From assembly GCA_910589265.1 (NCBI GenBank), contig CAJUTQ010000065.1, forward strand, positions 1 to 33,011: a DNA stretch of 33,011 nt, read 5' to 3'. Shown here in pieces: positions 9,022 to 17,590 of this stretch. Position numbers and translations under genes: made by a program. Each line of letters begins with the position of its first letter. Positions within the stretch are counted from its first letter, which is position 1. This DNA is from an uncultured Lachnospiraceae bacterium. GTDB taxonomy: Bacteria > Bacillota > Clostridia > Lachnospirales > Lachnospiraceae. The notes under the pieces were generated by a model. The model saw only the letters and a program-made list of their open reading frames with translations. It did not search any database and was not told where the DNA came from.

Positions 9022-10848
9022 TTGAATGAACAAAAGAAGGAACAGGTTTTAAAACAGTACTTTGGATATGATTCCTTTAGGGAGGGACAGGCAAAGCTTA
9101 TTGACAGTGCATTAGAGGGAAGAGATGTATTGGGAATCATGCCTACAGGGGCAGGAAAGTCTCTATGTTTTCAAGTGCCTGCTCTCATGATGGAAGGAAT
9201 AACCCTTGTCATATCTCCTTTAATTTCTTTGATGAAGGATCAAGTAGGGGCATTGAACCAAGCAGGAATTCATGCAGCCTTTTTGAATAGTTCTTTGACT
9301 ATGAACCAATATTATAAGGCTCTTTCTCTTGCATCCAAAAATCAGTATAAGATTATATATGTGGCCCCAGAGCGTTTGATGACCGAGGAGTTTTTATCTT
9401 TTGTATCTAAAGTGGACATATCCATTATAGCTATAGATGAGGCCCACTGTGTTTCCCAATGGGGCCAGGATTTTCGGCCAAGCTATTTAAAAATAGGAGA
9501 GTTCATTGAGATTCTTCCAAAGAGGCCAGTTATCTGCGCCTATACGGCAACAGCTACAAAAGAAGTAAAGAATGATATTATAGAGCTTTTAATGTTAGAG
9601 GAACCTACTGTGGTCACAACGGGATTTGATAGGAAAAATCTCCATTTTGCAGTAAGAAAGCCGAAAAATAAATATAAAGAAGTAAAGGATTATATTTCAG
9701 ATCATAGGAAGGACAGCGGTATTATTTACTGTCTCACTAGAAAATTAGTGGAAGAAGTCTATGAAAATTTAATAAATGATGGGATAAAAGCTGCAAAATA
9801 TCATGGAGGACTGTTGGATAAGGAAAGGCAGGATAATCAAGATAATTTTATCTATGACAGAGCCTTAGTTATGGTGGCCACAAATGCCTTTGGAATGGGC
9901 ATTGATAAATCAAACGTTCGTTTTGTCATTCATTACAATATGCCTAGAAATATGGAGAATTATTATCAGGAAGCTGGGAGAGCGGGAAGGGACGGGGAAC
10001 TGGCAGAATGTATTCTCCTTTATGGGGGACAGGATGTTATTACCAATCAGTTTTTTATTGAGCATGAGTTTGAGGAGGACGAGCTCACGCCAGATGTACG
10101 AGCTTTAGTACGGGAGAAAAATAGAGAAAAATTGAAGAAAATGACATTTTACTGCTTTACCAACGAATGCCTGAGAGGTTATATTCTCCGCTATTTTGGG
10201 GAATACTTGGGAAATTATTGTGGAAACTGCAGCAACTGTTTGACCCAGTTTGAAGAAGTGGACATTACAAAGGAAGGGAGAGCTCTCATTGGATGTGTAA
10301 AGGAGGCAAGGGAACGCTATGGAATGGGAGTCATTATAGATGCAGTCCATGGAGCATCCAATGCCAAAGTAAAACAATACCATTTGGACAAAAATCCATA
10401 TTATAATCAACTGCCTGCTGTACCAGTGTATAAACTCCGTCAAATTCTTCAGTATTTACTTATGGAAGAGTATCTAATGCTAACAAATGAGGAATATTCT
10501 ATTCTAAAATTAACAAAGAAATCGATGGAAGTTTTTCAGGAAGACGCCTTTATTTCTATGAAAATGGCAAAGGAAAGAGGGATTGTACAAAAAAAAGCAA
10601 GGGGAGAAAAGGAGGAAGACTTACGTTCAGAAGATGAGAGGCTTTTTGCAGAGCTTCGAAATCTGAGAATGGAGCTGGCCAGGGAAGCAAAGGTTCCTCC
10701 CTATATCATTTTTTCTGATAAATCATTAAGGATGATGTGTCGTATCCGCCCTAGGTCAAGAGGGGAAATGTTGAGTATTTCAGGTGTGGGAGAGTATAAA
10801 TATGAAAAGTATGGAGAAAAATTTCTTAATATAATAGGTAAACATTAA
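9022..10848 (+). CDS. recQ: ATP-dependent DNA helicase RecQ
   Basis: At 608 residues this matches full-length bacterial RecQ. Walker A is PTGAGKS at about 41-47, the DEAH box is at 139-142 with the aromatic-rich loop (CVSQWGQDFRPSY), and QEAGRAGRDG forms motif VI. A four-cysteine zinc site follows at roughly 378-408 (CFTNEC ... CGNCSNC), then a winged helix. The C-terminal HRDC domain occupies about 530-605. RecQ unwinds 3'-5' at gaps, forks and recombination intermediates. The start is TTG 9022: AAGGAG lies nine bases upstream, and the nearby ATG 9014 is out of frame and stops at once. It is the third gene of the operon, 32 bases after the previous stop. Confidence 0.95.
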   Translation: MNEQKKEQVLKQYFGYDSFREGQAKLIDSALEGRDVLGIMPTGAGKSLCFQVPALMMEGITLVISPLISLMKDQVGALNQAGIHAAFLNSSLTMNQYYKALSLASKNQYKIIYVAPERLMTEEFLSFVSKVDISIIAIDEAHCVSQWGQDFRPSYLKIGEFIEILPKRPVICAYTATATKEVKNDIIELLMLEEPTVVTTGFDRKNLHFAVRKPKNKYKEVKDYISDHRKDSGIIYCLTRKLVEEVYENLINDGIKAAKYHGGLLDKERQDNQDNFIYDRALVMVATNAFGMGIDKSNVRFVIHYNMPRNMENYYQEAGRAGRDGELAECILLYGGQDVITNQFFIEHEFEEDELTPDVRALVREKNREKLKKMTFYCFTNECLRGYILRYFGEYLGNYCGNCSNCLTQFEEVDITKEGRALIGCVKEARERYGMGVIIDAVHGASNAKVKQYHLDKNPYYNQLPAVPVYKLRQILQYLLMEEYLMLTNEEYSILKLTKKSMEVFQEDAFISMKMAKERGIVQKKARGEKEEDLRSEDERLFAELRNLRMELAREAKVPPYIIFSDKSLRMMCRIRPRSRGEMLSISGVGEYKYEKYGEKFLNIIGKH

Positions 10849-10959
10849 CATGCAACATTTTCATATATAGGAGCAACAATGTTCTATAGAAATAAAGGTT
10901 AAAAGATTATATGATGAAATTATAAATAATGACTCTCAAAAGAAATGGAGGAGAAGACA

Positions 10960-11979
10960 ATGGCCATATTAGTAACAGGAGGAGCAGGTTATATAGGAAG
11001 CCACACAGTAGTGGAATTGCAGAATGCTGGGTATGAAGTAGTTGTTGTAGATAATTTGAGTAATTCCAGTGAAAAAGCATTGGAGCGGGTTGAAAAAATT
11101 ACAGGAAAAAAGGTTCCTTTTTACAAGGTAGATATTTTAGATAGAAAGGCTATGGAAGAAATTTTTTCAAAGGAAAAAATTGATTCCTGTATCCACTTTG
11201 CAGGTTTAAAGGCAGTAGGGGAATCGGTGCAAAAGCCTTGGGAATACTATGAAAATAATATAGGGGGAACCCTTATCCTTGTGGATGTTATGAGGAAACA
11301 TGGGGTGAAAAACATGATTTTTTCTTCATCGGCTACTGTATATGGAAGTCCAGCCTTTGTTCCTATTACAGAAGAGTGTCCAAAAGGAGAAATAACAAAC
11401 CCTTATGGACAGACAAAGTCCATGTTAGAGCAGATTTTAACGGATATGCAAAAGGCTGATCCAGAATGGAATGTCATTTTATTAAGGTATTTTAATCCAA
11501 TTGGGGCGCACAAGAGCGGAACTATTGGTGAAAATCCCAATGGAATACCTAATAACTTAATGCCTTACATTACCCAGGTAGCTGTAGGGAAGCTTCCCTG
11601 TCTGGGAGTATTTGGAGACGATTATGATACGCCAGATGGAACAGGAGTAAGAGACTATATACATGTAGTTGATTTGGCCCTAGGTCATGTGAAATCCTTG
11701 AAAAAAGTTGAGGAAAAGGCAGGTCTTTGTATTTATAATTTAGGAACAGGGAATGGTTACAGTGTCCTGGAAATTGTAAAAAATTTTGAAGAGGCTTCTG
11801 GAAAGAAAGTCCCATATGAAATAAAACCAAGAAGGGCAGGGGACATTGCCACTTGTTACGCTGATGCCACTAAGGCTAAGGAGGAACTGGGATGGCAGGC
11901 TAAGAGGGGGATTAAGGAAATGTGCCAAGACTCTTGGAGGTGGCAGTCCAATAATCCCAATGGTTATGAAGCTTCTTAA
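10960..11979 (+). CDS. galE: UDP-glucose 4-epimerase
   Basis: The 339-residue protein is a full-length short-chain dehydrogenase-type epimerase interconverting UDP-glucose and UDP-galactose with bound NAD+. It shows the N-terminal GGAGYIGSH dinucleotide fold, the catalytic Ser in SSSATVYG and the YGQTK catalytic Tyr/Lys pair. The product feeds galactose use and cell-surface glycans. ATG 10960 is preferred over ATG 10945 because GGAGGAGA lies between them at proper spacing from 10960. No other gal genes adjoin. A hairpin with a T-run lies downstream. The 110 bases after recQ contain only a weak possible promoter, so readthrough from recQ cannot be excluded. Confidence 0.95.
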   Translation: MAILVTGGAGYIGSHTVVELQNAGYEVVVVDNLSNSSEKALERVEKITGKKVPFYKVDILDRKAMEEIFSKEKIDSCIHFAGLKAVGESVQKPWEYYENNIGGTLILVDVMRKHGVKNMIFSSSATVYGSPAFVPITEECPKGEITNPYGQTKSMLEQILTDMQKADPEWNVILLRYFNPIGAHKSGTIGENPNGIPNNLMPYITQVAVGKLPCLGVFGDDYDTPDGTGVRDYIHVVDLALGHVKSLKKVEEKAGLCIYNLGTGNGYSVLEIVKNFEEASGKKVPYEIKPRRAGDIATCYADATKAKEELGWQAKRGIKEMCQDSWRWQSNNPNGYEAS

Positions 11980-12032
11980 AAATAAAGGGGTTGTCAGTAA
12001 ATACCCACATATGTCCTTTTTGACATAGTATT

Positions 12033-12093
12033 AAAAAGAATCCAACTGGAATCAGGAATAGGAACTCTTGATTTTCAATAGGGATTCTTTTTT
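12033..12093 (+). terminator. Likely Rho-independent terminator after galE
   Basis: AAAAAGAATCC at 12033-12043 is complementary to GGATTCTTTTT at 12082-12092, with a T-rich 3' end and a long 38-base loop. The loop is longer than usual, so efficiency is uncertain. Confidence 0.5.
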
Positions 12094-12139
12094 CTTTCAG
12101 TCTTTGTATTTACATATGAATTGTTCCGGCACACTAAAG

Positions 12140-12169
12140 TTGTAATACTTGGTTTGGATAAGATATAAT
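12140..12169 (+). promoter_or_regulatory. Candidate promoter for the methyltransferase gene
   Basis: TTGTAA at 12140-12145 and a perfect TATAAT at 12164-12169 are 18 bases apart, leaving a leader of about 165 bases before the gene. The whole gap 11980-12341 otherwise holds the galE terminator and a GTTGCCAAA motif at 12212. I see no gene or riboswitch in it. Confidence 0.45.
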
Positions 12170-12341
12170 AAAAAGGTAAGAGTTACCCCTATTCTTGTAA
12201 AAGAATGTGGCGTTGCCAAATCCCCTTTCTGGATGGGTAAAAAAGTATAGAAACTTCATTTGAGGCACGAATTCCAAGGTGATTCTTTGAATTAAGTGTT
12301 ACAAAATGCCTTACACCTACAATATGGAGGATAAACAGATA

Positions 12342-13079
12342 ATGAATAACGAATATGATAATAAAAAATTTTTTGAGGAATATGCAAAAATGCCTCGCAG
12401 TAAGGGTGGATTAACTGCCGCTGGAGAGTGGCATCAGTTGAAGCCGCTGTTTCCGCCGCTTCAGGGTAAAAAGATGCTTGATTTAGGATGTGGCTATGGT
12501 TGGCATTGTAAATTTGCAGCAGAGCAAGGGGCGGCACAAATATTAGGTATTGACTTGAGTAAAAAAATGATTGAGAAAGCTAAACAAGAGAATACAGCAG
12601 AACAAATAGAATATAGAGTTTGTGGAATTGAGGACTATGAATACCCAAAAGATACATGGGATTGTATTATTTCTAATCTTGCTTTACACTATGTTGAAGA
12701 TATAAACCAAATATTTCAAAAGGTACATAGAACACTAAAAGAAAATGGAATATTTCTTTTCAATATTGAACATCCAGTATTTACTTCGGGCGTCGGACAA
12801 GACTGGATTTATACAAAAGAGGGAACACCGCAATATTGGCCGATAGATAACTATTTTATGGCTGGAGAACGAAAAACTCACTTTTTAGGTTGTAATGTAA
12901 CAAAGCAACATCACACACTGACGCAAATATTGATGGGACTTCTGAATAATGGATTTGAACTTAAAGTTGTAGAAGAGGCAGAGCCGCCTAAAGAAATGAT
13001 GGATATTCCAGGAATGAAAGACGAATTACGCCGCCCTATGATGTTGTTAGTGAAATCCATAGCAAAAAAAGCAGACTAA
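12342..13079 (+). CDS. Class I SAM-dependent methyltransferase
   Basis: The 245-residue protein has the Rossmann SAM-binding glycine motif (LDLGCGYGWH, about residues 45-54) and the acidic ribose-binding strand end (ILGIDLSKKM). A post-II segment follows (DCIISNLALHYVEDI). The fold fits small-molecule methyltransferases of the Methyltransf_11/25 group; the substrate is unknown. ATG 12342 is chosen because GGAGG at 12326-12330 sits 11 bases upstream. The in-frame ATG 12306 has no ribosome binding site, and ATG 12324 overlaps the SD. It stands alone between galE and a convergent operon and is flanked by GTTGCCAAA motifs, so it may be an acquired single-gene insertion (inference). Confidence 0.85.
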   Translation: MNNEYDNKKFFEEYAKMPRSKGGLTAAGEWHQLKPLFPPLQGKKMLDLGCGYGWHCKFAAEQGAAQILGIDLSKKMIEKAKQENTAEQIEYRVCGIEDYEYPKDTWDCIISNLALHYVEDINQIFQKVHRTLKENGIFLFNIEHPVFTSGVGQDWIYTKEGTPQYWPIDNYFMAGERKTHFLGCNVTKQHHTLTQILMGLLNNGFELKVVEEAEPPKEMMDIPGMKDELRRPMMLLVKSIAKKAD

Positions 13080-13116
13080 TTTCCTTTCATATTTTGAAAA
13101 TCATACAGCAGAAAGA

Positions 13117-13152
13117 ACTTTTGGCAACATATAATACAGAGTTGCCAAAAGT
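13117..13152. terminator. Perfect 12-bp inverted repeat between convergent genes, probable bidirectional terminator
   Basis: ACTTTTGGCAAC at 13117-13128 pairs perfectly with GTTGCCAAAAGT at 13141-13152 around a 12-base loop. It lies between the stops of the methyltransferase (plus) and the SGNH-like gene (minus). Neither side has a long T-run, so it could instead be a repeat end of a small mobile unit. Confidence 0.5.
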
Positions 13153-13157
13153 CCCTA

Positions 13158-14213
13158 TTAATAGAGAAGCTGTACAAAATCATAGGTTTCTGCAATTTCT
13201 TTTGTCTTTAGCATTTGGGTATGATAATTTTTTGGAGTGAGCTGGTTTTCCCCTTTTAAAAAGCATTCATAAATATAATAGTTCACCTCTTTGGAATAAT
13301 GGGAATAGTCTTTATAATTATCAAGATCTGTAATTATATCATAAAGGTTCTGAAAGTAAAAAACCTTCACATTCTCATACTGCATTAAATTCCAGGCAAC
13401 ATAACCTTGGGCGCTGATCTCAGCGTTTGTATAGCCTTGTCTGTTGGAGTCATCCCAATAAAGAATACTGTAAGGAGGCATCCATATATAAAACTCTGTT
13501 TCAGGATTTTCCTCAATAAAGGGGATAATAGTATTTAAAAATCCCTCAGCAGTAGGATAAAAGAAGTCGTCAGGAACCATTTCCTGTACTGCTTCTTCAG
13601 GAATACGAAAATAAGAGTTTAAGGTTACCTCCTTGGAAAAGATAAATTTATGGTTCCAGGAATAAGCAACATCTTCAGGATTTTCGTGGCGTATATTATT
13701 AATAAGAAACTTTGGAATCTGTTTGACAAGTACATCTTTATTTAAAAGATAGGGCATAGATTCCCATAGTCCATCATTTTCTACTGTTCCATATAAATAC
13801 GAAGGAATTTCAATAGCCGTGGAGGAGGCGGCGTCAGTAAGAATAAAATTATCCAGAGGGAAAAAAATGCGTTTAATTTTTTGATGGGAAAAAATCTCAT
13901 CAAATAAAATTTTATAGTTAACAAGCTGCCCACCTTGAAAGGTAAGTTTCACGGATTTGCCTCCAAAGCCTTCGTCAAACCAAGATGATTGGAAATTTTC
14001 AGCCATAGAAGAGCCTGCAATGACATTATCATATTGTAAATTCCTGGCCACCCCTACGTTTTGATAGTACTCATTTGTTTCAGCAACTTTCAAAGAGCCA
14101 AAGGGAGAATGGAAATGGACAAAGGGATCTACAAGGTACACTAAAAGTCCAGCTAGAAAAAGAAAAATAATTGTATATACTACAACCAAGATAGAAAATC
14201 TTTTATGTGTCAT
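13158..14213 (-). CDS. SGNH-like (AlgJ/DltD-type) acyltransfer partner of MBOAT
   Basis: A 351-residue protein with one N-terminal membrane anchor (residues about 7-27) and a long extracytoplasmic domain. The domain contains VIAGSSMAENF near residue 66, in the place of the nucleophile block of SGNH hydrolases. KDYSHYS near residue 303 matches the D..H block that completes the triad. Such proteins pair with MBOAT acyltransferases to O-acylate exported polysaccharides or other wall polymers. Its gene directly follows an MBOAT gene, which supports the pairing. Start ATG 14213 has GAGGG upstream and leaves a 16-base gap after the MBOAT stop. A longer form from 14243 would overlap that gene. The acyl acceptor is unknown. 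Confidence 0.72.
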   Translation of the reverse strand: MTHKRFSILVVVYTIIFLFLAGLLVYLVDPFVHFHSPFGSLKVAETNEYYQNVGVARNLQYDNVIAGSSMAENFQSSWFDEGFGGKSVKLTFQGGQLVNYKILFDEIFSHQKIKRIFFPLDNFILTDAASSTAIEIPSYLYGTVENDGLWESMPYLLNKDVLVKQIPKFLINNIRHENPEDVAYSWNHKFIFSKEVTLNSYFRIPEEAVQEMVPDDFFYPTAEGFLNTIIPFIEENPETEFYIWMPPYSILYWDDSNRQGYTNAEISAQGYVAWNLMQYENVKVFYFQNLYDIITDLDNYKDYSHYSKEVNYYIYECFLKGENQLTPKNYHTQMLKTKEIAETYDFVQLLY

Positions 14214-14229
14214 GGGAATACCCTCATTT

Positions 14230-15705
14230 CTAAAAATTAACATATAAAAAGGAGCTGACTCCAGACATGGACAAAATGGACCAAGTCAGCAAAAAAATAG
14301 TTAAGAAGAGTGTTTTTTTTGTTGGCTTAAATTCCAGGAGTCGTTCATTTGTATTTTTCATTTTTACGACGGCAAAAATGCCAAAGGCAAAGAAAAAAAT
14401 AAGCATAACAATTTCAGCATAGTAAATATGGGTGGTATTAGAGGTAATAAGCTCCATAATTGTTACGACAATGTCCATTTCAGGAGTTACAAAATCATAG
14501 AGCATATTAATATTGGGCAATGTGAACCTCCAAGACAAAATGGAAAGGATAAATTGGTTTCCAATAAAAATAGAGTCTGCACGAAAATATATCCAGGCAA
14601 CGTTTACAAATAAAAACGTAAAAAGCCATTTTAAAAAATCAGGTACTTTATTCACCTTGCCCCTGAGTATTCTAGATAAAATCATACCGATACCATGGAT
14701 GAAGCCCCAAAGAAGGAAGGTCCAGTTGGCACCATGCCATAATCCGCTAATAAGAAAAATAATCATAATATTTATAAAGGTAGAAATACTGCCTTTTCGA
14801 CTGCCTCCCAAGGGAAAATAAAGGTATTGACGGAAAAAGCGGGTCAAGGTCATGTGCCATTTATCCCAAAACTCTTTAATGGATTTAGAACGGTAAGGTG
14901 AGAAAAAATTCATGGGAAGATCAATATTCAGCATAAGGCAGATGCCAACAGCCATATCGCAGTAACCGCTAAAATCAAAGTAAATTTGTAAAGTATAGGC
15001 AACCATAGCAATGATGCCGTTGGTAGAACCCATCACCGGTATGTTGGTAAATCCCCAATTTACTACACGACCATAGACATCAGCTAGCAAAACTTTCTTT
15101 GCCATGCCAAAAGAAAAGGCCAGGAGTCCTTTGGAAAAGTTCTCGAAGGAAAAGGATTTTTTCGATGCATCTTGAAATTGTGGAATTAATTCATAGTGGA
15201 GGGCAATGGGACCAGAGCTTAATTTTGGAAAGAAAACAATATATAAACTATAGTCAAGCAATGTATAATTCCATTGTTTTCCTTTCAGTGTATCTACAAG
15301 AAAGGCAATGTGCTGAAAAGTAAAATAGCTAATGCCTAGAGGTAGAGTCACTTGAAGGAAAAAATAATCTGTTTTGAAGAACTGATTTACGTTAAATAAA
15401 AGGAATCCCCAATATTTATAATAGAATAACAAGCCAAGATGAAAAAGAATGCCAGTTATAAGGAGAGTACGGCGCGCTGGGAGAGAAGAAGTCTTTTTCA
15501 TCCACAAGGCCAGAAAATAATTGAGACCTATACTAAAGAGGATCAAAGGAATAAACGTAATGCTTACATAGCCAAAAAACCAAAGAGACATGGCAAAGAG
15601 AAAAAACTTGCCAAGCTCATAATGTTTACGGTTGTTTAAAAAATAGTAGCCTGCAATTCCAAGAGGTAAAAATATAAATAAAAAAATAAATGAATAAAAT
15701 ACCAT
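14230..15705 (-). CDS. MBOAT family O-acyltransferase (AlgI/DltB-like)
   Basis: This 491-residue polytopic membrane protein has about ten hydrophobic segments. It carries the MBOAT hallmarks: the conserved block EFWDKWHMTLTRFFRQYLYFP region around residues 280-300, and the catalytic-histidine motif GLWHGANWTF near 320. It is expected to move an acyl group (often acetyl) across the membrane onto a glycan or wall polymer, with the downstream SGNH-like protein completing the transfer. It starts 18 bases after the pyrG stop, and its AAGGAAGG ribosome site overlaps the pyrG end, so it is very likely co-transcribed with pyrG. No alginate or D-alanylation genes are present, so the substrate is open. 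Confidence 0.9.
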   Translation of the reverse strand: MVFYSFIFLFIFLPLGIAGYYFLNNRKHYELGKFFLFAMSLWFFGYVSITFIPLILFSIGLNYFLALWMKKTSSLPARRTLLITGILFHLGLLFYYKYWGFLLFNVNQFFKTDYFFLQVTLPLGISYFTFQHIAFLVDTLKGKQWNYTLLDYSLYIVFFPKLSSGPIALHYELIPQFQDASKKSFSFENFSKGLLAFSFGMAKKVLLADVYGRVVNWGFTNIPVMGSTNGIIAMVAYTLQIYFDFSGYCDMAVGICLMLNIDLPMNFFSPYRSKSIKEFWDKWHMTLTRFFRQYLYFPLGGSRKGSISTFINIMIIFLISGLWHGANWTFLLWGFIHGIGMILSRILRGKVNKVPDFLKWLFTFLFVNVAWIYFRADSIFIGNQFILSILSWRFTLPNINMLYDFVTPEMDIVVTIMELITSNTTHIYYAEIVMLIFFFAFGIFAVVKMKNTNERLLEFKPTKKTLFLTIFLLTWSILSMSGVSSFLYVNF

Positions 15706-15723
15706 AAAATCACAGCGCCTTCC

Positions 15724-17325
15724 TTAGTGTACTTTCAGAGCGGCCTCAATAAAGCCCCTAAAAAGTGGATGGGGACGGTTAGGCCTTGATTTAAGCTCTG
15801 GATGAGCCTGGGTAGCAATGAAAAATGGATGTTCAGGAATTTCACACATTTCCACAATTCTTCCGTCAGGAGAAAAGCCAGATAGAAGCATTCCCTTTTC
15901 TGTTAGCACATGGCGGAAATCATTGTTTACTTCATATCGATGTCTGTGCCTTTCATGAATGACTTGTGTCCCGTAGAGGGCAAAAGCTTTGGAGTTTTTG
16001 TCTAAGGTGCAGGGATAAGCTCCCAAGCGTAAGGTGCCTCCAATATCTTCCACATCATTTTGGTCAGGCATGAGTGCAATGACAGGATGAGTAGTGTTGG
16101 GATTTAATTCCACGCTATGGGCATCATGGAAACCAATGACATTTCTAGCAAACTCTACAATAGAAAGCTGCATTCCAAGACAAAGGCCTAGGAAAGGAAT
16201 ATGATTGGTTCGAGCATAGGTAATAGCGTTGATCTTCCCTTCAATACCTCTAGAGCCAAATCCTCCAGGAACGAGTATTCCATCAGAATCTTTAAAAATT
16301 TCTTCCATATTTTCCAAAGTAACTTCTTCAGAATTAATCCATTGAATAAAAACAGTGGCTTTATTGGAAATACCTCCATGTTTTAATGCCTCAGCCACAC
16401 TAATATATGCATCATGAAGCTGAATATATTTTCCAACAAGGGCAATGTTCACCTCTCTTGTGGGAGAGCGGAGGGAATCCACCATGCTTGTCCAATCCAA
16501 AAGATCTGGTTCGGGGCAGTCCAAATGAAGACATTCACATGTAACCTGGGCCAACTGTTCTTTTTCCATGGCAAGAGGAGCCTCATATAAATATTCCACA
16601 TCTAAGTTTTGAAGGACATGATTGCTGGGAACATTACAAAATAAAGCAATTTTATCTTTCATCTGTTGATCAAGAGGATACTCGCTGCGACAAACAATAA
16701 GATCAGGCTGTATTCCCATTCCTTGGAGCTCTTTTACACTGGCTTGGGTAGGCTTTGTCTTCATCTCCTGGGAGGCTCTAAGATATGGAATAAGGGTAAC
16801 ATGGATTAAAATGGCATTATCCCTTCCTATATCATGCTGAAATTGGCGTATAGATTCTAAAAAGGGCTGACTTTCTATATCTCCTACAGTACCTCCAACT
16901 TCAATAATAGCAATGCGCATCTCCTCATCTGTAAAATTTCGGTAAAAACGACTCTTTATTTCATTAGTAATATGGGGTATAACCTGAACCGTACCTCCCC
17001 CAAAATCACCGCGGCGTTCTTTTTGTAGAACAGACCAATAAATTTTTCCAGTAGTGACATTGGAATGTCTGTCTAAGCTTTCGTCAATAAATCGTTCGTA
17101 GTGGCCTAGATCTAAGTCTGTCTCAGCTCCATCATCTGTGACAAAAACTTCACCATGCTGTATGGGATTCATTGTTCCCGGATCCATGTTAATATAAGGA
17201 TCAAATTTTTGCATGGTAACTTTATAGCCTCTTGCTTTTAATAAACGTCCTAACGATGCTGCTGTAATTCCTTTACCAAGGCCGGAAACAACGCCCCCTG
17301 TAACAAATACGTATTTTACTGGCAT
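15724..17325 (-). CDS. pyrG: CTP synthase
   Basis: A full-length, 533-residue CTP synthase that converts UTP, ATP and glutamine to CTP. The N-terminal amidoligase domain shows GGVVSGLGKGI at about 10-20 and the DPYINMDPGTM segment. The C-terminal class I glutamine amidotransferase has the nucleophile in GLCLGMQ near 382 and the His/Glu pair in HPEL near 509-512. AGGAGGG lies about eight bases upstream of the start. It heads a minus-strand operon with the MBOAT and SGNH-like genes. The leader is short (about 50 bases from the likely -10 box). I did not recognise the GGGC initially transcribed segment used for CTP-sensitive attenuation in Bacillus, though the true start site is unknown. Confidence 0.97.
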   Translation of the reverse strand: MPVKYVFVTGGVVSGLGKGITAASLGRLLKARGYKVTMQKFDPYINMDPGTMNPIQHGEVFVTDDGAETDLDLGHYERFIDESLDRHSNVTTGKIYWSVLQKERRGDFGGGTVQVIPHITNEIKSRFYRNFTDEEMRIAIIEVGGTVGDIESQPFLESIRQFQHDIGRDNAILIHVTLIPYLRASQEMKTKPTQASVKELQGMGIQPDLIVCRSEYPLDQQMKDKIALFCNVPSNHVLQNLDVEYLYEAPLAMEKEQLAQVTCECLHLDCPEPDLLDWTSMVDSLRSPTREVNIALVGKYIQLHDAYISVAEALKHGGISNKATVFIQWINSEEVTLENMEEIFKDSDGILVPGGFGSRGIEGKINAITYARTNHIPFLGLCLGMQLSIVEFARNVIGFHDAHSVELNPNTTHPVIALMPDQNDVEDIGGTLRLGAYPCTLDKNSKAFALYGTQVIHERHRHRYEVNNDFRHVLTEKGMLLSGFSPDGRIVEMCEIPEHPFFIATQAHPELKSRPNRPHPLFRGFIEAALKVH

Positions 17326-17590
17326 GAATGGATACCCTCCTGCGTTCTAGTTCAATTACTAATCATTATGCAATACTATTTATTATACAACGAGAAAAGT
17401 TTAAAATCCACTAAGAAAGATAATAAAGTGAAAAATTTGAAGAAGAGTTTAGAAAACCTTTATATTTTTGTCTAAGAATTCACAAAGTACGTATTGATTT
17501 ATAAAGAAAGTATAACTATAATAAATAAGGAAAGAACGAAAATTTAAGAAAAGGAGTCAGGAAATACCTGCAAAGGGATAAGTATAGAGA
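17326..17590. promoter_or_regulatory. Divergent promoter region between pyrG and ftsH
   Basis: On the plus strand TTGATT (17494-17499) and TATAAT (17517-17522) are spaced 17 bases apart, an excellent promoter for ftsH with a leader of about 60 bases. On the minus strand a TATAAT lies at 17387-17382 with only a weak -35, serving pyrG. No riboswitch or gene is visible in between. Confidence 0.65.

Noticed and set aside
10869..10902. Seven-codon open frame after AGGAG between recQ and galE, considered as a leader peptide
   Set aside because: It encodes no run of a single regulatory amino acid, and no attenuator hairpin lies between it and galE. Probably chance.
17326..17590. Riboswitch or CTP-sensing attenuator upstream of pyrG
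   Set aside because: The leader is short, no GGGC start or terminator-antiterminator pair was found, and the gap is explained by two divergent promoters.
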